Under the pieces are notes generated by a model that made no database searches, was not told the DNA's origin, and worked only from the letters and a program-made list of their open reading frames with translations. The translations under genes and the position numbers were made by a program. From the NCBI GenBank assembly GCA_022579005.1, contig MU401461.1, positions 186,001 to 250,000 of the forward strand: a stretch of 64,000 nt of DNA. Direction: 5' to 3'. This DNA comes from Poronia punctata. Its lineage: Eukaryota > Ascomycota > Sordariomycetes > Xylariales > Xylariaceae. Shown here piece by piece: positions 1 through 12,473 of the stretch. Numbering within the stretch: position 1 is the first letter of the stretch; every line of letters begins with the position of its first letter.

Positions 1-3000
1 GCCTGTCATCCATGCAAATGCAGATGTGTGTGAGGGATGGGGTAGGATTAGGCAAAGCATGCTCACCTTTAGTTCCTAGAACACTAATGGCGGATGCAAG
101 CATGATGAAAAAGTCTAGAGGTTCGCTCATGAATGTGTCCTTCAAGTTTAGCGTGCCGTCTCGTTTCGGACGTAAAGCAATGTTAAACGTATCAATATCC
201 ATCCATTCCAACATGCGATCCTACACATCATATTAGATGGAGTCTGCGAGACAGAAAATATCCATCAGGAAATTAGGGGGTATCAATGGGAGAACGGATG
301 ACTTACCTGAAGAATAGCCGCGGATTGTATTAAGCCACGAACTGGGGGCAGATGCTCTCTACACCACTTGGCTACAGATTCTACCTGTCCTGGTACTGTG
401 ACATCACATTTGAGGACATGGACTCGAGTCTCCATCATAGCAAGCCTTCCTTCCACCAGAGTCCATTTTTCCGCACTCTTTGACTTACCGCTGCGAGATA
501 AAACAACAACATGCTTAGCTCCACGAGTAGCCAACAGTTGGCAGATTTCTTGACCAAGGTCACCAAGCCCCCCGGCGATGATGTAGGTTCCATGCTTGGC
601 CAGTCTCGGAGTCGTGTTCAACCTGGGGGGGGCCGCTTCGACAATGGAGTCATTGTCAACCTCGATTAACGTCGCATGCGACGTCTTACCCGTCTGGATC
701 TGTTGAAAGGCATCAACCAGATCTGATATGTTTCTGCGAGGAACTGGAAAGACAAGCCTGAAAATACCCGACCTGAACATGGCCATGGCCTCAACAATCA
801 GCTCCCCAACTTGGCTTGGCTGGTGTTTTATCATGGATCCAAGATCAAAAGACAAAAACGTGCCGTTCTTATCCCACCGTATAGAGGGAACAGTATTGTT
901 CGGCTGCGGCATGTCAACCAAGATGCCCAAGTCAGATATGATAGCCCACGTCTCATCGAGAACGTCGTGGCCGGCAAAGTTGAGGGCAACGTCTACCCCT
1001 CTGCCCCCAGTTAGGCGCATGACGTGTTGTCTCAAGCCTTCTGACCGAAGTGGGAGTATGTGGTCGGGCGGAATATGATATAGATCGACAAGCACTTGTC
1101 TACCATGATTGTCATTGACAGTGGCGAAGACCTCGGCCCCGATATGACTGGCGAGCATGATGGCCGCTTGACCGCACTCGCGATCCGCGGCATGGATTAG
1201 CACGGTCTGCTGTCGGCGCAGACTGGCCACTTTGGAAAGGGCGTAGTGCGCAGTGACGAAGGCGTGTAGGGAAGATACGCCCCCAGCAAAGTCCACCGAC
1301 GGTGGAAGGCGGTGCACAAGTGAGGCATTGAGACGTGGGTAGTTTGACAAGACGTTGCCTGTGAACCCCGTCACCCGTTCACCCACTTTCCATCGATGCT
1401 GCACCTGAGATCCAACAGCGGTGATGATTCCTGCCACCGGTGACGTCTGACTCAATCTTGCGTCAGCACCCCCTCCGCCAATGAAGACATCGGTGGGCGT
1501 GAGATATAAACTCCTTGCTTGAATCTCTACTTGGAAACCTCCTATCGGCTCTCTATCTTCCACGTGGATAAAACGAAGACTACTAAGTAAGCCGGGGGAC
1601 GCGATGTCGAGTGCTATGACGTGGTCGGGACCGTCATGCAGCCACTTGGTGGTCTTCGCCGGCGGTTCGTGGTCCCCGTCTCGGACTCGTAGCCACGCTT
1701 CGTAGTCGGGGGCAGCTCGGAGCCGGGGTACCCAGATCTTGTTCTGTCTGTAAACAAACTCGCACTCGTGAAGCGAGGACGGGTCCATGTCCGTAGTCTG
1801 GTGCGCATGGGTGGAAAGTATCTTGTCAATGACTCTCCAGATATCTGGGCGCTCGCTTTCCTGGTACGCCTGTGCCACACCGAATGTTAGGAGACGCATT
1901 CCCTCGTTCTCCCGACGTGCCACGCGGGTGAATCCATCCACAAGGTTCATATCCGGTCCCGGCATGCAGCCTGAGGCCGCTGCCATGCTCACCCATAGGA
2001 CCGATCTGGCCTTGGAGAGGAAGACGGCAAGCGCCGAGAACAATGCTGGCTGGGGATTCAGAAGGAACGGATGTGAGGCATCGTCGAAAACGACGTAGGC
2101 CTTCTTCTCCCAATCGAATGGCTGGTCATGATGAAACTCGGCCACGCAAGAGGAAATATGGGTGCCTCTGAGCGCCTCACACAGTTCTTCGGCGAGATGA
2201 ACGACCTTATGGCTAAGAGTGAGAATCTGGATCGGCAATTGCGGCAGAGGTAGTGGGGGGGCTCTGTCGGGCTGTTCTTCTACGGCCTTCTCTCGACTTG
2301 CAGAGGCCAGTCTGTCGTCGTGTTGGCTCCAATCAATATGCAGGGGAGAGAGATTCCTCTTTTGCGACTTTATGGGTGGTTTGGACTCCCCCATAACCAT
2401 AAGCTCCATACCCGATATAGTGACGCACGGTGATGCGAAGCCGGCGCCGGCGCCGTTGAAAACACTCGTGTTTACAGTTGCCGAGTATTTCGACAAGGGC
2501 ACCAGCTCGACGGCAGCCACCAGCTCATGTCCCTGCTGGTTAGGCATGTTGGCCGTGATGGTTAGTTCGCCAAAGCGAACAGGCATGATGGATCCTGCTT
2601 TGTAGTACCGTGCATATAAGGGGAGGGCGGCATGCGCAATCGTGTCCAACGTCGTGGGATGGATGTGATGTGGCTGTGCGTATTCGCCTGGCATCCTGCC
2701 GGCAACGTTCGGGATCACAATTCTTGCTTGTGCCACATGGTCACCATGCCGAAACTCGGTAATATTTGCAAACAGATCTCCATAATGGTTGCCGTTCTCA
2801 CGCATTCCCTCGTATAGAGCAGTCTGGGAAACCCCAAGCGTGCACTTGTCGTTCAGGCTCTCCCGCCATTTTGCCTTATCGGCCTCGTATGACGTATTAT
2901 TCTCGAATGCGTTGTTTTCACCGTCATCCGATTCTTCACCGAGCTCGACCATTATCCACCCACGACAGTGCTCGGCCCACTGCCCCTGGGGAGACAGCGC

Positions 3001-6000
3001 CGTCACGACGAAATCTCGCCACCCATTGTTCGTCCCCCGGGCGTTCGCCGTTGTGTGCAAGATGAGCTGCACTTCGACGGTGCTTGGGGCCTCGGGGATG
3101 ACAAGCGCCTTGGTGAGGCGCACATCTCTCAGTTTGAAGGCTTTCACCGTCGCACTCCTTCCGCTATCTAGAGCCAACTGCCAGACAGCCTCGACGGCCA
3201 TACACATGTAAGCCGAGCCTGGAAAGATGGCAAAGTCATCGACGAGGTGATCGAGTAGCCAGGGCATGCGGTCCGTATTAAGCAAGTTTCGCCAGGCTGG
3301 GTCGGTGGAGCTGCCGGATACCATTCGGAGGCCTGACAGATCGTGGTGAGGGTGCGACCGCAGGCGGTAATCTAGGCTTAGACGTGACTCGTGCCAATAT
3401 TTCTTCGTATGGTCCCATGAGTAGGACGGTAGGCCCGTAAGCACAGCCGGTTTAGGCACGACAAATGGTTGTTCATTGCCATGCGGTTGCGTTTGACTGG
3501 CGGTTGGAATGGTAATTCGATTTACGGCAGTTAGATCAATCTTGGCAGCGTGCTGAAAGATCTTTCCTGCCATGTCAAGGACCGTCCGTCTAGCACCCTG
3601 TCCTCGAACCAAGGCTGATGTGTACGTGTAATCGAATTTACAGCTGCCCGAGTTCAGGTCCGTCACAACTTGCCGAGTCGGGCCGGCGAGAGCGGGATGC
3701 GGACCTAGCTCGATGAAAATTGGCGACATCTGACCATTATGCTGTTGGCTAAGCGTTTTGCAGAGAGTCTCGAGTCCCTCGCTGAACCGAACTTTGGAAA
3801 TCAAATTCTCGACCCAGTACTCGGTGCCAAAATCCGACAACTTCTCCTGCGCTGTGACGGTGGAGAAATATCGGACTCCTTGATGAAGGGTAGATACGGC
3901 CACTAATATTAACAGTCAGTGATCTGTTGCCGTTTGACATTCGTATCAACCACTCGAGCTTGGCTTGTCTTACTAGAACCAATATTTTGCCGATATCTTG
4001 GTGCCACAATCTTCATGTGATGTGAATGATAGGCAGTATCCACGTTAAGAACTCTTGCAAAGATGGATTCGGAGTCGAGAATCTGTTTCGGCGCCTCGAT
4101 TGCTGGTCTATCACCGGAGATCGTGGTGCTAACCCGACTGTTGACGCAGGCCACCTTGACGATCCCGTACTGACAGGTCATCATGTTACAACTTGTTATC
4201 ACTTATAAAGAAAAAGATGAGAGACTTACCTCTTCGGGGATCAGTTCGATATATGGGACGATGTCTTCCTCACCGAGGCCCGCTGCGAGCATGGCCCCTT
4301 TGGACTGTACCTCCTCGTCACACCACGAGGAGATCAAGCTGCGACGGTCCGACAGCATTAGAGCCTGCTCATGGCTCAGTACTCCTGCTGCATACGCCGC
4401 GCCCATCTCTCCACTAGAGTGACCCAGAACAGCGTCAGGGAATACCCCGAGGCTATGCATAAGGTCAACCAGTGCGATCTGGACAGCAAGACTCGCAGAC
4501 TGAGCAACATCACTCTTGTCAACCTGGGACAAATGTTTTTCTTTTTGCAACTCGTCGACAAGACTCCAAGTGATTCCCATACTGGAGAGGATCTGGTCCG
4601 ATTTTAATATAGAGCTCCGAAACTCCGACTGTGTTGTGATAAGGTCTCTTCCCATGGCAAACCATTGTGCTCCCTGGCCAGTAAAGAGGAATACTACCGG
4701 GGTCTCTCTCTGCGAGGACTTTGTAGGTCGAACTTCGAGTAGGGATGATATGAGTTCCTCCTTGTTGGAGGCTACACAACCCAGACGGTAGTTCATCAGC
4801 ATTCCACGCTTTACCAAGGTATGGGCAAGGTCATCGATTTGGAAGTCGTCCTGATGGTCTAATGCCCAGCTCCGTAACTCCTGGGCTCCGGAAACCAAGG
4901 ATAAGCTGGACTTGGCTGTTAGGACGAATAAGCGATACCTCTCCATATTACCAGCGTCAGTGTCACCGAAGGGCTCGCTTCTGGCCGAGTCACTTCCATC
5001 ACGGATGGCGTTGGTGAAGTTGCCCGCTTCTTCCAGAATTACGTGGGCATTGGTACCCCCGAAACCGAAATTGTTGACTGATGCCCGGCGAATCATACCC
5101 GAAGGCCATAGTACGGGCTTATGGCGTGGAATCTAGGTAGTGCTTTGATCAGCGTCTTGCCTTGTCGGATTGCACCGAAGTAGGCTGTAAAGTTTGCACG
5201 CGCACGTTGCGCTAGGGGGTAATATCATGTGAGATTCGGAAAGTGGCATACAGAAATATTGTGAAGGCTCAGGCTAGCCTTCAAAGTTGACACATCTGGA
5301 GTAGCGGGTAGCAGCCCCTTTTCCAAGGCCAGAACAACTTTGATCACAGCAGCCAGACCACTTGTCGGTTCCAAGTGACCAACATTGCCTTTGATGCTGC
5401 CTATCAACAACTCGGACTCCCGATTCCGACAGAACACGTTCCGAATCGCCTCCACTTCGGCTCTGTCGCCCGCCACAGTCCCGGTTCCATGGGCCTCGAC
5501 GTACGCCGTGTGCGCTGGTTCGAGGCCTGCCTGCTTATGCACGTGACGGGCAAGAATCTCCTGCGATTGGCTGCTCGGAAGCGTGATTCCGTTTGTTTTC
5601 CCATCCTGGTTGACGCCCGTATTGCGGATTACGGCCCGGATAGGGTCTCCCGCTGCGAGTGCGTCGCCTAGGCGTTTGAGTACTAGAGACGCTACCCCTT
5701 CGCCCCTACCATAACCGTTGCCTCGCTCATCGAAAGGAAAACTCCTGCCCTCACTGTTCAGCATGCTGGATATGCCTATTAGCGCGATTCAAACCCCCCA
5801 TGTCAATGATGAAAGCACGTACCCCATAAAGCTCATCCCATACATGAAATCCGGAGTTAAGATCAGATTTGACCCTCCGACAATGGCCATGCTGGACTCC
5901 CCAGCCCTCAAAGTCTGACATGCTTGGTGGATGGCTACCAAACCGCCTGAACATGCCGTGTCTAGTGACATAGATGCACCCTTGAGATCAAACACGTACG

Positions 6001-6490
6001 AGATCCGGTTGGAAATAATCGAGGATGCGTTACCAGTCAAGTGATATTTGGGCAGGTCCTGTGTATCCTTGAGGAGCATATTCTCATAGTCATGATTGAA
6101 GGTAGCGGTGAAGACGGCAGTATCACTGCCACGAATACTTCCCAGTGGAATTCCGGTGCTCTCCAAGGCCTCATACGTGGTCTCAAGTAGAATTCGCTGT
6201 TGAGGGTCCATGGCATTGGCCTCGGAAGCGGCAATGCCGAAGAAACTGGCATCGAAAGCTGAAATGTCTTGTTTGATGAAGTGCCCGCCGCGATGGTTGT
6301 GTGACTCCTGAGAGTCCTGGTGAGGGTGGTGAAAGGCTTTCCAGTTGTAACGGTCGGGGGGCACGTCTGTCCATGTGTTTTGGTCTTGCTCAAGAAGCCT
6401 CCAAAGCTTGTCGGGAGAATCAGCGCCACCTGGGAGGCGACAACCCATACCAATGATGGCTATGGGTTCTGGACCTACTACTGGCGCCAT
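1..6490 (-). CDS. highly reducing polyketide synthase, 3' end outside window
   Basis: Iterative type I PKS. I read exons 6490-5823, 5765-5252, 5132-4230, 4169-3974, 3902-307 and 220-67. All joins keep frame, and a seventh exon probably starts at base 2. Domains in the joined protein are: KS with active Cys in DTACSGG (about residue 180) and His in EAHGTGT (315) and NVGHLE (353); AT with GHSSGE (Ser about 633); DH with His about 979 (HLVDDFAIFP) and Asp about 1180 (HPTTLD); ER about 1530-1840; KR with GGLGDLG about 1871. The next exon should enter the KR active site. No methyltransferase SAM motif is seen between DH and ER. The ER nucleotide loop reads HAADRECGQAA where the family has HAAAGGVGQAA, so ER is probably dead. 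The start ATG gives the standard PIAIIGMGCRLPGG opening. ACP must lie off the left edge. The product is unknown. Confidence 0.93.
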
Positions 6491-8592
6491 GATGGTACAC
6501 TGCGATACCTTGGGAAAAGATAGAAACAAGTGGAATACTCTATTGGCCCTTGAATAGCAAGTCAATGGCAATTACAGACAGACAACTGGTAAAAGGGATT
6601 CCCGAAACCGAGTGCAGTTCACGTTGCTACTAATAAGCTACCAACTGATATTTTCAACACAAATAGGGGCTTGCAATAACCACATAGGCTGACTGATGTT
6701 TTGAGGGCGGTAGCTACTAATACTGATAGCAACCTCATCGTCTTAGCCTCCCAGAACAGCTAATACCTCTCTAATGAAGGACCTTCAATCCTAAACCGCC
6801 CCCCAAGGCAACAACAACAACCGCGTTGGGAGGATAAGCATCACTATCTTCAACAAGTCCATGAAATCACGGTGAATAGATTTCATCAATCTGTCTTGTT
6901 ACCAAGTACAGGAACTTGTTTTATCTTGACAGTTTGTAATAACTAACCCCTTCATTCATATTACCAACAGGTAGGCAAGTCAGCTTTACCTACCTATATA
7001 ATATACAGACCCCCAGAGGTATTGGTAGGAAAGGGCCTCATACAGTTGGTGGTCAGCAACAGACTTTGTATATCCAAGTACCTACCTAGGTACCTTTCAA
7101 TTTACAGCTACCAATGCCGTAGGTACTTACACCACCTCCTTATTAGATGGTCTGGGCCTCTTTGACAGCAGGTTTCAGATTTAAGCGCGCCAACGCAGTC
7201 GCTTATAGGAGGGTGGGATCTTCGTATTTGGCGGTGGCGGGCCAAATGGAGAGGGGGATGTTTGTGCTAATGGGAGGATCGTAAGTGTCAGCTGAAGCCT
7301 GATAGGCAATAACGCCTAATGGAACATATAATGGACACAACCTCAGCACATACAAAGAGTATGTGCTAATCAGTTCTTTTGCCATGCGGCACAGACTCCG
7401 GTGTGCAACGGGGGGTGATATTGTGGGGAGATACAAAGCATTCATCATCGTACCTAGTAAGATTATGTACAGTAAAGGGGCTGCCCGGGTAAATTGTGCC
7501 AGAAAGTAACTAAAACAATACCATTTCTCGAGGCCGTTGGCAATAGGTACCTGCATCAACTCGGATTTCTTTCGCATTTGTATGGTGGATCTCAATGCTG
7601 GAGACGTGACAATGCACTGCGCACCTCCAACTTTTACGCCTGTACAGACAGATGATGTGAGAATTCGCCCCCACGCAGATTGCAGAATTACTCTCCTTGC
7701 TGACAGGCGATACGTGACAGATGGGTGATTGGTCTGTTAGTGTGCTAACTTGTTTCTTACCATAGTATGATGAAATGTTATTAACTTATTTTACACTGTT
7801 GCAATGTAGGATCTTACAGATATTGATTGTTACCGCTCAAATATCGTAATCACAAAGCTACTGCATGTACAATAAATAAAGAACCAACTCAGGAGGACGA
7901 CAAAAGGATATAGGGGGACAGACACAGTGGGTTATTGGTTGTTGGTACATTGTCCAGTCGGTGCTGTGCCTGAGGCATTCGGGACTTTGAAAATTTGATA
8001 ATTGTTACAATAGCCACACTCAGGAGTGGCACGTGTTTGGTTGTCGTTAATACAGGGTAAGTAATGGGAAATAGGGGCATGATCTTTGGGACCGTTGGGA
8101 CGCCGAGGTCAGGCATTGTATACGTCAAGGCTACGTACGTGATGCGTACGAGTATGCTCCGGCATCCCCATACTATGGGATTAATTACACGAGTACCGTA
8201 GCGCTGAATAAGCAAGTATTTTACCCCGTTCCATATGCCACTTCTATTTTCTGAAAAGAGGCGGTTATGGAGGACAGCATGGACTATCTTGTTGTCATTG
8301 AGGTTCAGAGTGTCGCCTAGAGAGTGATATACACGTTTGAGGGAGCCTAGTGTGGCTGGATCATGAGTCATGAGTCATGACTCATGAGCCAGTGCCAGGG
8401 TCTTCCCCTCGTGGGACTACGTCTCAACACCATTCCTCTGATTGAAATTAAGCCAACAATAATCAAGGAATGTCATTATTGCGTTATCCTGCATTATGAA
8501 ATTTGTTACCAACTTGATCAATCCAATCATATATAATACAACGAAAGAAATCAAGGTGTGGATATAGCTGCCAGGTCAATGTGCAACTCCCC
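6491..8592. other. intergenic, PKS upstream region
   Basis: About 2.1 kb separates the PKS start from the NRPS 3' end. No open frame here resembles a known protein, so I call no gene. It has several TACCTAGGTA-type palindromes (for example near 7080-7098) and the bZIP-like heptamer cluster listed separately. It should hold the PKS promoter and the NRPS terminator region. Confidence 0.6.
8364..8384. promoter_or_regulatory. three abutting AP-1/Gcn4-like heptamers
   Basis: TGAGTCA, TGAGTCA and TGACTCA follow each other with no spacer. TGA(C/G)TCA is the known target of Gcn4/CpcA and AP-1-type bZIP factors. The block is about 1.9 kb upstream of the PKS start and about 0.2 kb past the NRPS stop. 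A regulatory role is inferred from the motif and its exact triplication. Confidence 0.5.
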
Positions 8593-11349
8593 TCAAATCG
8601 TGACATGCGATAAGTCCTGTGCTGGAAGACAAGCAGATAGCGAAACACTCAGCAGATCGTCAAGATGACTGACCAGACTTTTGATGACAAGTGTCAGCTC
8701 ATCAAGCGCGTCCTCCACAGCTGCGGGCGACAGAACATGCTCGTCAAAGCTAACACGCATACCAACGCCCTCCACCAGCATCGTCAACTCCATGAGGAGT
8801 GGAAAGGGGTTGAACGGGCCCATAGCCGCCGGATCGATGCGAGGTCCACACAAAACCTGTCCTGGAAATGGCAACGGCTTCTCATTCGTATCTATGCCTT
8901 CACCGTCAATAACAGGCATCATCTGACTCTTGGGCATCGGCTGCACGACAAGCAAGTTGGCCGCCAAGGTAGCGAACTCGGCCCTGCTATCGCACGTCTC
9001 GCGAATCCTCTGCATGCCTGTGGCCTCGTACGGAGTCATGGACACAGCTTCGGCCTGGAGTCGAGAGAGAAACTCGCGGACCGTTTGCCGGGGCGATAAG
9101 TGCGCTACAATCGGCACATGGGTGAAAGTAGGCGCGACAAGCTTCTCAATACCGGGCATGTCAACACTGCGACCTGCCAGAAACGTCGAGAACAGAATTG
9201 TTTCGGACGCGGTACGACGAGCTAGGAACACGGCCCAACACCCCCGCAGCAGTGTCGATAAAGTGACGTTGGAAAGGTTCGGAGGGACTCCTTGGCGAAA
9301 CGGGAGGAAACGCTGTGCGCCCGCGTTGGCCCGGACGCTGTAGTCGGCATGGGGAACTCTTGGGAATCTGCCGGCCTTGTCCCAACCGGCCATGTAACGA
9401 CGCCAAAAGTCCGCATGGGTTCGCCGTGCCGCTTTGTCGTGTCGGGCTACTTCGATGTGACGCAGGTAGGTACGGAAATCTGGCGAATTGCCCGGCGGCA
9501 GCGGATGGCCTTGATACGCGGCGAACACGTGGGCTAGAACATGGTGCAGGACGACGCCGTCGAAGATGGAATGGTGCAGACTGATGATCAACATCTGGTT
9601 CTTAGCCTGTTCATGACCGTTCGCTTCTTCCTCATAGAGTGACCACCTGGCGAGACGATGGCCGATTTGCGTCGTTGCGGTCACGGGAAAGTGGGCTGAC
9701 ATGTAATCGTCAAAGCTCTTGGGGTTTTGCCAGTACACATCCTCGTCTATCACCACCTGTCTCAGAAGACCGTCGCGACTGCTCCGCATGAACCGTGTGC
9801 GTAGAATGGGGTGCGCTCTCACTACCGATGCCCATGCCTTCTGGTAACGAGGGATGTCCAACGAAGGCCATAATCTCATCAGCTCGTGTGCGAATTGCGT
9901 CGTCTGTCCCGTTAGGGATAGACTCATCATCTCCTCTTGCAGAGGTGTGCAGGGCGTTATCGAGACAATGCTGTTAATCCCAACGCGGCATTGCTCCGCG
10001 GCCTGGGAAAGGAGCTGCTCATTCGAAACGCCGCCTGTGTTTAACCGAGACACTATTTCATCCTCGACCAGCTTGGGAGCGGCCTGGGCGTGGGTGATGC
10101 GAGCCGTCATGTGGGATAGTGTAGGGTATTGCATGACATCAGCCACCGTGAGGGACAGGCCCCGGACTCGGTATGCGGCAACCAACTGGATGGCCGAAAG
10201 TGAGTTCCCCCCGAGTGCGATGAAGCTGTGATTGGGTTGCACCATGTCTGCCGGTATGGCAAGTAGCGAAGCCCACTCCTCGGCCATCTCCATCTCGGCG
10301 GCGCTCTTCATCATGACTTCTTTTTCACTGAACGTTAGGGGAGAGGAAGAGGAAATGGCCATAATCTCGTTCCAGGGCAGATTTGTGGCCAACTGACGGA
10401 GTCTACGCCTGTCTGTCTTAGCCGAGACTGTGATGGGGATTCGATGGACCGGTATGAAGGCGGCGGGAATCATGTACGAAGGTAAGAACTGGGAAAGGCT
10501 CTGTTTCAGTCCGCTTGCCAGGGCACGAAGGTATGTTTTCACCTCGAAAGGGAAGGTTGGTTGATCTGAATCGATGAGAAATGTATCTCCAAGAGCAATG
10601 AAGACAGCCAAGACAGCATCGCTGGACGTTGACGGTTTGAGCATGTCGACAACAACTCCGTGCTCCACATTGGCCTCGGCAAGGCCGAGACGTAGATGAT
10701 GTTCGATCTCCCCCAGTTCGATGCGCTGGCCACGTAGCTTGACCTGCGTATCCTTGCGGGCTACGAAGATCATGGCACCGTCGGTCACGTCATAGCGCAC
10801 AAGGTCTCCCGTCTTATATAACCGACGTCTCGTGGACAGACCGAACATGCTCATCCAGGGCGGATCATAGATGAACGATTGCGCCGTCTTGTCCGGACTA
10901 TTCAAGTAGCCACGGGATAAAAGGGGGCCCTCGATAAGAAGCTCGCCAATTGCGCCGACTGGGGAGAGTTTGTCCGCGTTATCAGGATCTACAATCCAGC
11001 CTTTGGTCTCCATGCCAAAGCCGAATCGGCATTCGTTGTCGTCCACTTGGACATGCCGCTGCACGAAGCACCAGACAGTGCACTCTGCAGGGCCATATAT
11101 GTTGTTCAATTTGACCTTGCCAGCCCATTTCGAGATGCTATGTTTCGAAGCCGGCTCACCTCCGAGCGTCAGGGTTTCTAGTGTCTGTACGTCGGCAGCG
11201 TCTAGCAATCCCGCCACTGTACTTGTCAGACAGGCGTGAGAGACCCTCATGGCGGTCATGGCCTTGGCTAGATCATCCCTTAGATCAGACTTTTCTCCCT
11301 CCTTAGTGCCACTGTGACAGACGATCTGTGGCCAGCATGCATTGCTCAA
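8593..11349 (-). CDS. single-module NRPS (A-T-C), 5' end lost
   Basis: A 918-codon open frame with a truncated adenylation domain, a carrier domain and a C-terminal condensation domain. Visible core motifs are LTLGGE (about 61), NNIYGPAEC (A5, about 82), GELLIEG and RGYLN (A6), YKTGDL (A7, about 178), KLRGQRIELGEIE (A8) and a C-terminal Lys in SAKTD (A10). The T domain has LGGNSLSAIQL (Ser about 383). The C domain has an intact HHSIFDG (about 592-598). A1-A3 are absent. The first codon of the listed span is TTG, and the first in-frame ATG is at 11259. A faint TPKGS in the same frame just upstream (about 11370) may be a decayed A3 loop. It lies head-to-tail with the PKS, so the pair may once have made an aminoacylated polyketide. 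The truncated A domain is unlikely to work, so it may be a pseudogene. Confidence 0.82.
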   Translation of the reverse strand: MSNACWPQIVCHSGTKEGEKSDLRDDLAKAMTAMRVSHACLTSTVAGLLDAADVQTLETLTLGGEPASKHSISKWAGKVKLNNIYGPAECTVWCFVQRHVQVDDNECRFGFGMETKGWIVDPDNADKLSPVGAIGELLIEGPLLSRGYLNSPDKTAQSFIYDPPWMSMFGLSTRRRLYKTGDLVRYDVTDGAMIFVARKDTQVKLRGQRIELGEIEHHLRLGLAEANVEHGVVVDMLKPSTSSDAVLAVFIALGDTFLIDSDQPTFPFEVKTYLRALASGLKQSLSQFLPSYMIPAAFIPVHRIPITVSAKTDRRRLRQLATNLPWNEIMAISSSSPLTFSEKEVMMKSAAEMEMAEEWASLLAIPADMVQPNHSFIALGGNSLSAIQLVAAYRVRGLSLTVADVMQYPTLSHMTARITHAQAAPKLVEDEIVSRLNTGGVSNEQLLSQAAEQCRVGINSIVSITPCTPLQEEMMSLSLTGQTTQFAHELMRLWPSLDIPRYQKAWASVVRAHPILRTRFMRSSRDGLLRQVVIDEDVYWQNPKSFDDYMSAHFPVTATTQIGHRLARWSLYEEEANGHEQAKNQMLIISLHHSIFDGVVLHHVLAHVFAAYQGHPLPPGNSPDFRTYLRHIEVARHDKAARRTHADFWRRYMAGWDKAGRFPRVPHADYSVRANAGAQRFLPFRQGVPPNLSNVTLSTLLRGCWAVFLARRTASETILFSTFLAGRSVDMPGIEKLVAPTFTHVPIVAHLSPRQTVREFLSRLQAEAVSMTPYEATGMQRIRETCDSRAEFATLAANLLVVQPMPKSQMMPVIDGEGIDTNEKPLPFPGQVLCGPRIDPAAMGPFNPFPLLMELTMLVEGVGMRVSFDEHVLSPAAVEDALDELTLVIKSLVSHLDDLLSVSLSACLPAQDLSHVTI

Positions 11350-12088
11350 GGGCCAAGGTAGGCTTCCCTTCGGTGTCCAGTACGAAAAAGAGATGATGTG
11401 GGTAGCTAATGTAAGAATGTAGTGCCATTGAGATCAACATAGGGTTGATTTGCTGCTGCTTGCCAGTCACCCCCACTTTCTTCGCCGGCCTAACTCGGCG
11501 CGCCGGATCAATTTGGGTATACTTCAAAGGACAAGTGTCATCACGATTCAGCAAGAACGCCACGTACAAAGGGAGTATCGGAGAGGCACAGTTGAACCCT
11601 AAACCAGAAAAGGGATACGTCGAGATTCCTCCCAATGGGCAGTTTACGGGTTTTCGTTCGATGATGCAAAGGAGCTTTCCACATTATCTCAAGTCCACCA
11701 ATACGGACTCTGGGAGTCAAGCACCGACCATGATGGAGATGGCTACGGTCCAGGGGTATCATGAAGAAATGGACGGTCATCAGAGGGTTTAAAGCCTCAC
11801 CTTTAAGCTGCGACGGCTCCTGAGATGCAAGCTCCTGTGTGCAGTACTGGTGGTATGGCATGTGTGGTAGGCATGATATGTGTGTGGTGGTATGTGGTGG
11901 AATGTGTTGGAAGCCATTTCTTGCTGTTTTTATAGTCCCTTCTATTAGGTTGACCAGGCTGTATTTAGGTTAAGCTCTTCCCCTTTCCACCCACCATATA
12001 TTAACAAGTTATTTTAAATACTGATGACAATATTACTAAGTGCACTGCTATAATGATTATTAGTAGTAGGTTTTATTAAAACTAGTAG
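11350..12088. other. intergenic, possible NRPS 5' debris
   Basis: No convincing gene. The part next to 11350 may carry residual A-domain sequence. About 11870-11920 is TG/GGT-rich (repeats of tgtgtggtgg type), and after 12000 the sequence turns A/T-rich. Confidence 0.45.
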
Positions 12089-12334
12089 GTTCTTAGACTA
12101 AATGAAATTAATATAATTCATAAGGATTACGTCCTCAAACTATGCGGGTTTGATGTATGGGACGATAGGGTCGTGCCACGTACCTCCTACACTTCGATAC
12201 AGTATATGCTATGCTATTGCGATGAAATTGAAGATTTCCAAATAGATCACTCCAACTTCACACCAGAAGAGGTCCAGCTAGAGTGGACGCATCAACTGGG
12301 TTTTAAGGGCTTTGCATTGATTACAGCTTTATAA
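12089..12334 (+). other. unrecognised open frame without ATG start
   Basis: About 81 codons are open between two stops, with coding-like composition (Asp, Glu, Trp and Tyr rich; segments such as CGFDVWDD and FTPEEVQLEWTHQLGF). I do not recognise it. It could be the last exon or a fragment of a broken gene. The flanks are A/T-rich and no upstream exon is visible. Confidence 0.25.
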
Positions 12335-12473
12335 AGGTATTTTGAAAAGCATGACTTGGTGTATTGTGTGTGCGATGGATAGGTAGGTAACCAGGTCTAG
12401 AAAGCCATGCGAATGATTGTTATTGTACAAAAAGAAAAGGTTTCTTTAAGAAGCAGAGGTCTCTTGTATCTAC

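Noticed and set aside
7203..8371. Two minus-strand open frames (7203-7595, 7889-8371) in the PKS upstream region
   Set aside because: No recognisable domain, odd composition and no splice partners. Probably chance.
11303..11861. Overlapping minus-strand frames upstream of the NRPS as its missing N-terminus
   Set aside because: They contain no A-domain core motif and lie in the wrong frames. Only the short TPKGS trace in the NRPS frame is worth noting.
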